Part shown: positions 42,279-50,244 of the stretch, piece after piece
How positions within the stretch are numbered: the first letter of the stretch is position 1
Layout of the letters: each line of letters begins with the position of its first letter
From: an uncultured Bacilli bacterium
Lineage (GTDB): Bacteria > Bacillota_I > Bacilli_A > RF39 > UBA660
Direction: 5' to 3'
DNA length: 64,000 nt
NCBI GenBank assembly: GCA_947628535.1
Contig: CANRAF010000003.1
Location: 1-64,000 of the forward strand
Made by a program: the position numbers and the translations under genes
The notes under the pieces: generated by a model
Told to the model about the DNA's origin: nothing
What the model saw: the letters and a program-made list of their open reading frames with translations, nothing else
The model's database searches: none

Positions 42279-42287
42279 TGTTATAAT
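42279..42287 (+). promoter_or_regulatory. Extended -10 promoter of the ABC fusion gene
   Basis: TGTTATAAT at 42279-42287, extended -10; -35 not clear. Confidence 0.5.
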
Positions 42288-42327
42288 TTAGATACTATAA
42301 TTAATAAAATTAGAATAAGGAGGATTT

Positions 42328-44895
42328 ATGCTGGAACTAGTTGATATTAAAAAAGATTATGCGATGAATAGTGAAGTAGTTCATGCTTTAAAGGGAATAA
42401 ATTTAACATTTAGAGAAAGTGAATTTGTATCAATACTCGGACCATCTGGTTGTGGAAAGACAACACTTTTGAATATAATTGGAGGACTTGATAGGTATAC
42501 AAGTGGAGATTTAATAATAAATAATGTATCAACAAAAAAATATAAAGATAAAGATTTTGATAAATATAGAAATCACAAAATAGGTTTTGTTTTTCAAAAT
42601 TATAATTTAATATCTCATTTAAATGTTCTTACCAATGTTGAGCTTTCACTTACTTTATCTGGAATTTCTAAATCTCTTAGAAGAGAAAAGGCTTTAGAGG
42701 TTCTAGAAAAAGTTGGTCTTAAAGATCAAATATATAAAAAACCTAATCAAATGAGTGGCGGTCAAATGCAAAGAGTTGCTATTGCTCGTGCACTTATAAA
42801 CGATCCAGATATAATTTTACTTGATGAACCAACAGGAGCACTTGACTCTAAAACAAGTGTTGAGATTATGGAACTTTTAAAAGAAATAGCATCTGATAAA
42901 TTAGTCATTATGGTAACACATAACCCTGAACTTGCAGATAAGTATTCTTCGAGAATAATTAAACTTCTTGATGGAAAAATAATTGATGATTCTAATCCTT
43001 ATAAAAACGAGCAGGATAAAGATGCTAAAAAATCATCTGAAAAAACATCAATGTCATTTTTTACAGCTCTTCATCTTAGTTTTAATAATTTACTTACTAA
43101 AAAAGGACGTACATTTTTAACAGCTTTTGCAGGTTCAATTGGAATTATAGGAATTGCGCTTATTCTTAGTTTATCAAATGGAGTTCAAAGTTATATTGAT
43201 GGAGTAGAAGAAGATACTTTATCATCTTATCCGATAACGATTGAAAAAGATGCTGTTGATTTTGCAGCTCTTTTAGAAGAAATGATGAAAATGAATCAAA
43301 CAAATGATGATAATAAAAGTGGTAAAATAAAATCTAAAAATATTATGAATGATATGTTAGAGACTATGACTGGGGATAAGAAAAGTAATAATTTAGAAAA
43401 GTTTAAGAAGTATTTAGATAAAAATTCTTTAGTAAAAGATTACACAAGTGACATACAATATAGTTATCCTCTTAAAATAAATGTTTATAATGAAGATGTA
43501 AATGATCAAATTGTAAGGGTAAACCCAAATACTATTATAGAAAAAATAGGACTTCAAGATGCTTATGAAATGGGATCTACTTTTATGTCTGAGAGTATGA
43601 ATACTAATGATGTTTTTAAAGAATTATATAGTGATGAAGATTTACTTAAAAGTCAGTTTGAAATAGTAAAAGGAAAATTTCCTGAAAAGTATAATGAAGT
43701 TGTTTTAGTAGTTGATCAAAATGAAGAAATAAGTGATTATACTTTATATGCTCTTGGATATTTGAATCAGGATGAACTTATTGATAATATGAATAAGATG
43801 TTAAAAGGAGATAAAGTATCTAAATCAAAAGATCTTTCTTATAATTATGACGATTTTATAGGGGATAAATTTAAACTTGTTCTAAACACAGATATCTATG
43901 AAAAGGAAAATGGTATTTGGACTGATAAAAGTGATGATGAAAAATATATAAAAGATATGGTGAAAGATAAAGAAAATCTTGAAATCGTAGGTATTATAAA
44001 ACCTACTAACAATACTAATAATACTCTTATGTATGGTGGAATAGGATATACAGAAGATCTTACTAAATATGTTGTAGATAAAATAAAAGATGAAGAAATA
44101 GTTAAAGATCAATTAAAAAATAAAAATATTAACATTTTTACAGGTATGAAATTTAATTCTGACGAAGAATTTTCTTTAGATAACTTAACTATTGAGCAAC
44201 AAAGATATATTATGGGACTTTCTGATAGTGAAAAATTAGATTTTTATGAAAGATATCAAAAATATAGTAAAGCAACTTATGAATCTAATTTAGAATCTTT
44301 AGGTTATGTTGATTTAGAAAATCCAAGCATGGTAAATATTTATGCTAAGGATTTTGAAACTAAAGAAAAACTTACTGATTTAATAAATGATTATAATAAA
44401 AAAGAAAAAAATGCTGGTAATGATGAAGATATTATAAATTATACAGATATTGTTGGAGTGATGATGTCTTCTGTTAAAAGAATCGTTAATATGATTAGTT
44501 ATGTACTAATAGCTTTTGTAGCAGTATCTTTAATTGTTTCATCAATAATGATTGGTATAATTACTTATATTTCAGTACTTGAGAGAACAAAAGAAATTGG
44601 TATTTTAAGAAGTTTAGGGGCTTCTAAAAAAGATATATCAAGAGTGTTTAATGCTGAAACGTTTATAATAGGACTTGTAAGTGGAATTATTGGAATAGCA
44701 GTTACTATTTTAATTAATATACCTATCAACATAATAGTTAAGAATTTAACAGATATTGATAAAATAGCAACTTTACCAGTTGGAGGGGCTATAATTTTAA
44801 TTATAATAAGTATGATTTTAACTATAATAGCAGGTCTTATTCCTTCGAGGATGGCAAGTAAAAAGGATCCTGTAGAAGCTTTAAGAACTGAATAA
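42328..44895 (+). CDS. Fused ABC transporter ATPase-permease (MacB/FtsX type)
   Basis: 855 residues in one chain. ATPase domain (1-225): Walker A GPSGCGKTTLLNIIGG (about 38-53), signature MSGGQMQRVAIARAL, Walker B IILLDEPTGALDSK (about 161-174). Then a membrane helix (about 262-285), a long extracytoplasmic domain (about 290-710) and three C-terminal helices of the FtsX type with ERTKEIGILRSLGASKKDI (about 752-770). This lipoprotein-exporter-like architecture extrudes substrates or moves wall or lipid factors by mechanotransmission. ATG 42328 follows AAGGAGG. Substrate unknown. Confidence 0.9.
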   Translation: MLELVDIKKDYAMNSEVVHALKGINLTFRESEFVSILGPSGCGKTTLLNIIGGLDRYTSGDLIINNVSTKKYKDKDFDKYRNHKIGFVFQNYNLISHLNVLTNVELSLTLSGISKSLRREKALEVLEKVGLKDQIYKKPNQMSGGQMQRVAIARALINDPDIILLDEPTGALDSKTSVEIMELLKEIASDKLVIMVTHNPELADKYSSRIIKLLDGKIIDDSNPYKNEQDKDAKKSSEKTSMSFFTALHLSFNNLLTKKGRTFLTAFAGSIGIIGIALILSLSNGVQSYIDGVEEDTLSSYPITIEKDAVDFAALLEEMMKMNQTNDDNKSGKIKSKNIMNDMLETMTGDKKSNNLEKFKKYLDKNSLVKDYTSDIQYSYPLKINVYNEDVNDQIVRVNPNTIIEKIGLQDAYEMGSTFMSESMNTNDVFKELYSDEDLLKSQFEIVKGKFPEKYNEVVLVVDQNEEISDYTLYALGYLNQDELIDNMNKMLKGDKVSKSKDLSYNYDDFIGDKFKLVLNTDIYEKENGIWTDKSDDEKYIKDMVKDKENLEIVGIIKPTNNTNNTLMYGGIGYTEDLTKYVVDKIKDEEIVKDQLKNKNINIFTGMKFNSDEEFSLDNLTIEQQRYIMGLSDSEKLDFYERYQKYSKATYESNLESLGYVDLENPSMVNIYAKDFETKEKLTDLINDYNKKEKNAGNDEDIINYTDIVGVMMSSVKRIVNMISYVLIAFVAVSLIVSSIMIGIITYISVLERTKEIGILRSLGASKKDISRVFNAETFIIGLVSGIIGIAVTILINIPINIIVKNLTDIDKIATLPVGGAIILIIISMILTIIAGLIPSRMASKKDPVEALRTE

Positions 44896-44898
44896 TAT

Positions 44899-44944
44899 AA
44901 AAGATAATATTGCAAGAGTTAATTCTTAAAATATTATCTTTTTT
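44899..44944 (+). terminator. Rho-independent terminator
   Basis: AAAAGATAATAT (44899-44910) / ATATTATCTTTT (44931-44942), long loop, T run. Confidence 0.85.
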
Positions 44945-45096
44945 AAAGTAATAAAATTTTATGATAAAATATAATTATAATAAATTGTTTTTTATATAGC
45001 TTTAAAATTATATTTTTTAGAAAAAAAGTAATAATAGTTTAAAAAGCAAGCAAAACATACAAAACTTTATATGAAAATAATCATTAAGATATTTAA

Positions 45097-45125
45097 TTGA
45101 TAATGAAAAAACACTGTGTTATAAT
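45097..45125 (+). promoter_or_regulatory. Promoter of the SDR gene
   Basis: TTGATA (45097-45102) and TATAAT (45120-45125) with a 17-base spacer. It lies within the upstream open frame and so rules out the start at 45097. The gap 44945-45096 holds nothing else that I can name. Confidence 0.7.
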
Positions 45126-45144
45126 AAAAAAGGAGAGTGATAAA

Positions 45145-45888
45145 ATGAGATTAAAAAATAAAGTTGCAATTGTAACAGGAGGTTCTACAGGAATAGGACT
45201 TGCCATAGTAAATGCTTATTTAAAAGAGGGGGCTAAAGTAGTAATTGTATCATATAGTAAGGATGAAATAGACCAAGCAATTTCAGATCTTTCTAAAAAA
45301 TATGATAAAAATAATATTCTTGGAGTTCCTTGTGATGTAAGAAGTACAAAAGATGTAAAAAATGTAGTTTCTGAGGCCATTAAAAAGTTTAATAGAATTG
45401 ATATTTTAGTAAATAATGCTGGTATAACAAGTGCAAAACCAAGTGAAGAAGTAACAGATGAAGAATTTATTAATATGTTTGATGTAAATACTTTTGGAGT
45501 ATTTAGATTTATTAGAGAAGTTATTCCACATATGAAAAAAGAGGGGGGCTCTATTATTAATACTAGTTCTATGGTTGCTAATAATGGGGCAAGAATGCAA
45601 GCAGCTTATTCAGCATCAAAATATGCTATAAATGGAATAACTACATCATGTGCTAAAGAATTAGGAATGTATAATATTAGGGTAAATGCTGTTAGTCCTG
45701 GAGCAGTAATGACTAATATGGTTAGACAGTCAACTACTGAAGAGATGAGAGAAATGCTTTGTAAAACATGTGCTCTTAATAGAATATCAGAACCTGAAGA
45801 ACTTGCGGGGGCTTATGTTTATTTAGCTAGTGACGAAGCATCTTTTACAACAGGGGCAATATTAAAAGTTGATGGGGCTACTCAATAA
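45145..45888 (+). CDS. Short-chain dehydrogenase/reductase (FabG-like)
   Basis: 247 residues, classical SDR: cofactor loop TGGSTGIG (12-19), NNAG (about 90-93), catalytic Ser in INTSSMVA (about 137-144) and YSASK (about 155-159, Tyr and Lys), and the C-terminal TGAILKVDGATQ. It resembles 3-oxoacyl-ACP reductase FabG, but no fatty-acid genes are near, so substrate is uncertain. NADPH preference not decided. ATG 45145 follows AAGGAG at 45131-45136. Confidence 0.88.
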   Translation: MRLKNKVAIVTGGSTGIGLAIVNAYLKEGAKVVIVSYSKDEIDQAISDLSKKYDKNNILGVPCDVRSTKDVKNVVSEAIKKFNRIDILVNNAGITSAKPSEEVTDEEFINMFDVNTFGVFRFIREVIPHMKKEGGSIINTSSMVANNGARMQAAYSASKYAINGITTSCAKELGMYNIRVNAVSPGAVMTNMVRQSTTEEMREMLCKTCALNRISEPEELAGAYVYLASDEASFTTGAILKVDGATQ

Positions 45889-45949
45889 TTTTAAAAAATT
45901 AAATATACTTATAATAAAGCTTAATCATATTTATGTTTAATTGCATAAA

Positions 45950-45958
45950 TGATATACT
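45950..45958 (+). promoter_or_regulatory. Extended -10 promoter
   Basis: TGATATACT at 45950-45958. Transcription would start near 45965, after the in-frame ATG 45949, which supports the GTG 45976 start of the next gene. Confidence 0.5.
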
Positions 45959-45975
45959 TTAAAAGAGGTGTTAAA

Positions 45976-46566
45976 GTGAAAACAAAAGAAGAAATAAAAC
46001 AAGTATTAAAACAAATGCAAGTGAGTTTTAATCCTATGAAATCTACTTATAGAATTATTGATAAAATAGTTAAAAATGATTTATCTTCTGAAGAGATGCT
46101 TTCTTATTTTTCTGATATTAAAGGGACAGAAAAATATCCTAAAGAATTAAAAGATCAATATGATGATGTCAAAAAATCTCTTGATAATTTAATAATGATG
46201 GAAAAAGAAGCTGAAGAAAAAGCTAAGCAAGAAGAAACAACTAAAGAGTTAAAAGAAATAATAGATAAACTAGAGGCAAATGTTGGTAAAAAGGAAGAGT
46301 CTGAAAGTTCTTTAGAGGATTTAGACAAAACAGAAGTTATTGATCTTGATTTTGATGAAAAAGAAGAAAATAAAGAGGATAATAAAGAAGCCAGTCATGA
46401 ATCTTTAGAAAAAGAGCATGAAAATAAAATAGATAAAACTGATGTAAAAAAAGAATCTAAAGAGCCTGAAGAAGATAAATATAAAGGTAAAAAATTATTT
46501 GTATTTTTAACTATAATGATTTTTGTTTTACTTGTTTGTGGAGCTTTAATATTATTATTTTATTAA
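45976..46566 (+). CDS. Acidic tail-anchored protein of unknown function
   Basis: 196 residues. N-terminal helical domain (about 1-70, KTKEEIKQVLKQMQVSFNPM), a long acidic/Lys coiled-coil stretch (70-160) and one C-terminal membrane helix (about 172-195, FVFLTIMIFVLLVCGALILL), i.e. a cytoplasmic protein held by its tail. No family recognised. Start GTG 45976 after AGAGGTG; ATG 45949 is rejected because it overlaps the -10 box. folD follows by 12 bases. Confidence 0.6.
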   Translation: MKTKEEIKQVLKQMQVSFNPMKSTYRIIDKIVKNDLSSEEMLSYFSDIKGTEKYPKELKDQYDDVKKSLDNLIMMEKEAEEKAKQEETTKELKEIIDKLEANVGKKEESESSLEDLDKTEVIDLDFDEKEENKEDNKEASHESLEKEHENKIDKTDVKKESKEPEEDKYKGKKLFVFLTIMIFVLLVCGALILLFY

Positions 46567-46578
46567 GGGTGATTTATA

Positions 46579-47412
46579 ATGAGTAATATTATAGATGGAA
46601 AAGAAATTGCAAATATTAAAAAAAATGCTTTAATTAAAGAGATAAACAGTGTTAAAGATAAATTAAAACTTGTAGTAATTCAAGTAGGAAATGATCCTGC
46701 GAGTGATGTATATGTTAGGAACAAAAGAAAAATTTGTGAAGAATTAGGGATTTTATTTAATCATTTAAAGTATGAATCTATAAGTGAAGATGATCTTATT
46801 ACGACAATAGAAAAACTTAATAATGAAAAAGAAGTTACAGGAATTTTAGTGCAACTTCCGCTTCCAAAAAATATTGATGAAAAAAAAGTTATAGAAGCTA
46901 TTTCTCCTTTGAAGGATGTAGATGGATTAACTAAAGCAAATGTTGGAAATTTATTTTCATTTCAAGATGGTTTAAAACCTTGTACAGCTTTAGGGGTTAT
47001 AGAAATTTTAGATTGTGCAAATACTAAAATAGAAGGTAAAAATGTCGTTATTGTTGGAAGAAGTAGATTAGTGGGACTTCCTCTTATTTCACTTTTTCTT
47101 AAAAGAAATGCAACTGTTACTATTTGTCACTCTAAAACAGAAAATTTAAAAGACATTACAAAAAAAGCCGATATTCTTGTAGTAGCTATTGGTAAAAAAG
47201 AGTATATAAAAGAAGATTATGTAAAAGATGGAGCAGTTGTAATAGATGTTGGTATAAATAGAGAAAATGGTAAATTATATGGAGACTGTGACTTTGAAAA
47301 TATAAAAGATAAGTGCAGTAAAATAACAAAGGTTCCCGGAGGAGTTGGACCACTTACAGTAATTATGCTTGCAAGCAATGTTGTAGAGGCTTATAAACTT
47401 CAAAATAGGTAA
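46579..47412 (+). CDS. folD: Bifunctional methylene-tetrahydrofolate dehydrogenase/cyclohydrolase
   Basis: 277 residues. It interconverts 5,10-methylene-, 5,10-methenyl- and 10-formyl-tetrahydrofolate for one-carbon metabolism. Seen: YVRNKRKICEELGI with catalytic Lys (about 48-61), GILVQLPLPKNID (about 91-103), PLKDVDGLTKAN, the NADP fold GRSRLVGLPL (about 160-169), and the C-terminal TKVPGGVGPLTV. RBS AAGGGTGA at 46566-46573. It ends the operon begun by the tail-anchored protein. Confidence 0.96.
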   Translation: MSNIIDGKEIANIKKNALIKEINSVKDKLKLVVIQVGNDPASDVYVRNKRKICEELGILFNHLKYESISEDDLITTIEKLNNEKEVTGILVQLPLPKNIDEKKVIEAISPLKDVDGLTKANVGNLFSFQDGLKPCTALGVIEILDCANTKIEGKNVVIVGRSRLVGLPLISLFLKRNATVTICHSKTENLKDITKKADILVVAIGKKEYIKEDYVKDGAVVIDVGINRENGKLYGDCDFENIKDKCSKITKVPGGVGPLTVIMLASNVVEAYKLQNR

Positions 47413-47436
47413 AACATATAAAAATAGCGATTTTAC

Positions 47437-47465
47437 TTGAAATATTTCTGTTTATATTTTATAAT
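47437..47465 (+). promoter_or_regulatory. Promoter of tRNA-Ser
   Basis: TTGAAA (47437-47442) and TATAAT (47460-47465) with a 17-base spacer. Confidence 0.75.
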
Positions 47466-47491
47466 TAATATGCACTATTTTAAGTGCCTTT

Positions 47492-47582
47492 GGAGTGGTA
47501 CTCAAGAGGCTGAAGAGGCGCCCCTGCTAAGGGTGTAGGTCGGGTAACTGGCGCGAGGGTTCAAATCCCTCCCACTCCGCCA
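47492..47582 (+). tRNA. tRNA-Ser (GCT anticodon)
   Basis: 91 bases with encoded CCA and a long variable arm. Acceptor GGAGTGG/CCACTCC, anticodon loop CTGCTAA with GCT at 47526-47528, T arm GAGGGTTCAAATCCCTC. Reads AGC/AGU. Confidence 0.97.
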
Positions 47583-47592
47583 TATAAAAATT

Positions 47593-47617
47593 AAACTCTT
47601 TTTAAGAGTTTTTTTAA
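47593..47617 (+). terminator. Terminator of tRNA-Ser
   Basis: AAACTCTT (47593-47600) / AAGAGTTT (47604-47611), followed by T-rich bases. Confidence 0.88.
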
Positions 47618-47640
47618 TGCTTTTAAATTTTGAGCTTCAC

Positions 47641-47659
47641 TTACATTTCAAAATTGTAA
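47641..47659 (+). promoter_or_regulatory. Possible response-regulator site before the RR gene
   Basis: TTACATTTCAAAATTGTAA: half-sites TTACA and TGTAA 9 bases apart, not the 4 of the standard Bce site. The 11 bases CAAAATTGTAA (47649-47659) recur exactly at 49396-49406 before the ABC genes. An extended -10 TGATATAAT lies at 47681-47689. Confidence 0.35.
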
Positions 47660-47714
47660 GGTTAATATTATAATAATGCATGATATAATTTTAACTATGG
47701 AAAGTGGTGAAATT

Positions 47715-48377
47715 ATGGATAGAATAATGATTATTGAAGATGATAAAATAATTTGTGAAGAATTGAAGAAGTTATTAGTAAGTAATGGTTATGAAGTATT
47801 TATTGTTAAAGACTTTAATAATTCTTTAAATGAAATACTAACAATATCCCCAAATTTGATTTTACTTGATATTAACATACCTTATATAAATGGAGAACTT
47901 CTTTTAAAAAAATTAAGAAAAGAATCTAATATTCCAGTTATTATGGTAACTAGTAAAATTTCTGAAACAGATGAAGCATTATCAATATCATATGGAGCAG
48001 ATGATTACATTACAAAACCATATAATCCTAATATTTTACTTCTTAGAATTGGTGCTGTTTTAAAAAGAACAAATGAAAAATTAGATGATATTTATTATAG
48101 AGATTTAAAAATAGATGTTGGTAAAGGAACTATTAAAAATGATAAAAAAGAAATTATTCTAACAAAAAATGAAATGATAATTTTTAATTATTTGTTAAAA
48201 CATAAAAATAAAATAGTAACAAGAGATGAATTAATGACAGATTTATGGAATAATAGTGAGTTTATAAACGATAATGCTTTAACAGTTAATATAAGTAGGT
48301 TAAGAACAAAACTTAAAAGTATTGGTTATGAAAATGTTATAGATACAAGAAAGGGAATAGGGTACATATTATTATGA
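47715..48377 (+). CDS. OmpR-family response regulator (BceR-like)
   Basis: 220 residues. Receiver domain with the acidic pocket EDD (about 7-9), phospho-acceptor Asp in LLLDINIPYING (about 52), VTSK and KPYNP switch residues, then a winged-helix DNA-binding domain (about 125-220, LTKNEMIIFNYLLKHKNKIV and NISRLRTKLKSIG). It opens a four-gene set with a histidine kinase and ABC transporter typical of antimicrobial-peptide (bacitracin-type) sensing and resistance. ATG 47715 follows GTGGTGA; an ATG at 47676 lies in the -10 region. Confidence 0.9.
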   Translation: MDRIMIIEDDKIICEELKKLLVSNGYEVFIVKDFNNSLNEILTISPNLILLDINIPYINGELLLKKLRKESNIPVIMVTSKISETDEALSISYGADDYITKPYNPNILLLRIGAVLKRTNEKLDDIYYRDLKIDVGKGTIKNDKKEIILTKNEMIIFNYLLKHKNKIVTRDELMTDLWNNSEFINDNALTVNISRLRTKLKSIGYENVIDTRKGIGYILL

Positions 48378-49390
48378 ATTTTAAAAAGTATTTAAAAGAT
48401 AAATCTTACGCATTTATAATTTTAATAATTAGTTATTTCATAATTTTACTAATGCTATTTGCTTTTGAAATTAGAGTAGAACTTATAATTTCAATAACTA
48501 TTATTTTTTTAGTATCGTCTATTTTAATTTTAACAATCTCATATTTGAGAAAAAAGAATTTTTACAATAATCTTTTTTTTGGTATAAAAAACTTAGATGA
48601 AAGTTATCTAGTAGTTGAAACTCTTTCTAAGCCAGAGTTTTACGAAGGAAAATTACTAATGAATGCTCTATATGATATAAATAAATCTATGATAGAAAAT
48701 GTAAATAATCAAAAAACATTACTTAGAGATTTTAAAAATTATATAGAAATGTGGATACATGAAGTTAAAATACCACTTGCAACTTTAAATTTAACTTTGA
48801 CTAATAAAAAAGGATTAAATACTAAAGTTAAAACTCAATTAAAAAGAGTTGAAGACTGTGTAGATCAAGTGCTTTTTTATGTTAGAAGTGAAAATGCTGA
48901 AAAAGATTATCTTATAAAAGAAACTAATCTTAAAGAAATAATAAAAAATGTTGGTCTTAAAAATATAGATGATTTAAGAGAAAATAAAATTGATTTCATT
49001 ACAGAAAATATTGACTATAAAGTTTTAACAGATTCCAAATGGTTAGAATTTATATTAAGACAAATTATAAATAATAGCATTAAATATAAGAGAAATATAA
49101 AAAATTCATATATAAAAATAAAAGCATTTAAAGATTTTGATACACTAGTTTTAATGATTGAGGATAATGGAATTGGTATTTTAAAGCAAGATATAAATCA
49201 AGTTTTTGATAAAACATTTACAGGAAGTAATGGAAGAGAATATAACTCTTCTACAGGTATGGGACTTTTTATTGCTAAAAATTTATGTAATAAACTTGGT
49301 CACAAAATAAAAATAGAATCTATTAAAGATAAATATACAAGAGTTTATATAACATTTGGAAGTAATAATTATTATGATGTTTTAAAATAA
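48374..49390 (+). CDS. Intramembrane-sensing histidine kinase (BceS-like)
   Basis: 338 residues. Two membrane helices near the N-terminus (about 12-31 and 36-57) with almost no outside loop, the mark of BceS-type kinases that sense through the ABC permease. Phospho-acceptor His in MWIHEVKIPLATL (about 130-142), N box RQIINNSIKYKR (about 230-241), G boxes DNGIGI and GMGLFIAKN. The start overlaps the regulator stop (ATGA). Confidence 0.9.
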   Translation: MNFKKYLKDKSYAFIILIISYFIILLMLFAFEIRVELIISITIIFLVSSILILTISYLRKKNFYNNLFFGIKNLDESYLVVETLSKPEFYEGKLLMNALYDINKSMIENVNNQKTLLRDFKNYIEMWIHEVKIPLATLNLTLTNKKGLNTKVKTQLKRVEDCVDQVLFYVRSENAEKDYLIKETNLKEIIKNVGLKNIDDLRENKIDFITENIDYKVLTDSKWLEFILRQIINNSIKYKRNIKNSYIKIKAFKDFDTLVLMIEDNGIGILKQDINQVFDKTFTGSNGREYNSSTGMGLFIAKNLCNKLGHKIKIESIKDKYTRVYITFGSNNYYDVLK

Positions 49391-49392
49391 TG

Positions 49393-49406
49393 TTACAAAA
49401 TTGTAA
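49393..49406 (+). promoter_or_regulatory. BceR-type operator before the ABC genes
   Basis: TTACA (49393-49397), AAAT, TGTAA (49402-49406): a precise fit to the BceR-type consensus TnACA-N4-TGTAA. It lies 84 bases before the ABC ATPase gene, immediately after the kinase stop, so drug-induced transcription of the transporter is likely to start here. Confidence 0.65.
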
Positions 49407-49476
49407 TAATCTGTAATATTAAAATAGCGACAAACTTAGTATTTTAAGTTATGTTTAATTTGAAAGGAGAAATTAT

Positions 49477-50244
49477 ATGGAACCAATTTTAAAAGTTAAA
49501 AATATAGAAAAATACTATGGAAGTCGTTTTTCTTTAACTAAAGCCATTGATGATATGTCGTTCGAAGTTTTAAAAGGAGAATTTGTTGCTATTATGGGTG
49601 CATCTGGCTCTGGAAAGACTACACTTTTAAATGTAATTTCAACAATTGATAAAGTAACAGTAGGTAAAATTTATGTTGGAGATGAAGAAGTTACAAAATT
49701 AAAAGGAAATAATCTTAATAAATTTAGAAGAGAAAAGTTAGGATTTATATTTCAAGATTTTAATTTACTTGATACTTTAACATCTTATGAAAATATTGCT
49801 CTTGCTCTATCTATTTTAAATGTAAAAGCAAATGAGATAGATAAAAGAATAAAAAAAATAGCTAGAGAACTTCAAATTACAGATGTTTTAGATAAATATC
49901 CTTATCAAATGAGTGGAGGGCAAAAGCAAAGAGTAGCAGCTGCCAGGGCTATTATAACTAATCCTAAACTTGTTTTAGCAGATGAACCGACAGGAGCACT
50001 TGATTCTAAATCTTCAAAAATGTTACTAGAAAAGTTTAAGTATTTAAACGAAGAAATGAAAGCCACAATACTTATGGTAACACATGATGCTTTTACAGCC
50101 TCTTATAGTAATAGAGTAATTTTTATTAAAGATGGTAAGATTTTTAAAGAACTTTACAGAGGAGATAATACAAGAAAAGAATTTTTTGACAGAATAATAG
50201 ATGTGGTAACTTTACTTGGAGGAGATTTAAATGATGCTTTGTAA
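49477..50244 (+). CDS. ABC transporter ATP-binding protein (BceA-like)
   Basis: 255 residues: Walker A GASGSGKTTLLNVIS (about 41-55), Q loop FQDFNLLDTLTS, signature MSGGQKQRVAAARAI (about 146-160), Walker B LVLADEPTGALDSK, H-loop VTHD. C-terminal extension with KELYRGDNTRKEFFDRI, usual for BceA/YxdL. Energises the FtsX-type permease encoded next. AAAGGAGA at 49462-49469 precedes ATG 49477. Confidence 0.92.
   Translation: MEPILKVKNIEKYYGSRFSLTKAIDDMSFEVLKGEFVAIMGASGSGKTTLLNVISTIDKVTVGKIYVGDEEVTKLKGNNLNKFRREKLGFIFQDFNLLDTLTSYENIALALSILNVKANEIDKRIKKIARELQITDVLDKYPYQMSGGQKQRVAAARAIITNPKLVLADEPTGALDSKSSKMLLEKFKYLNEEMKATILMVTHDAFTASYSNRVIFIKDGKIFKELYRGDNTRKEFFDRIIDVVTLLGGDLNDAL

Noticed and set aside
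44565-44915. Minus-strand hydrophobic open frame of 116 codons
   Set aside because: It mirrors the membrane helices of the ABC fusion protein and overlaps its terminator.
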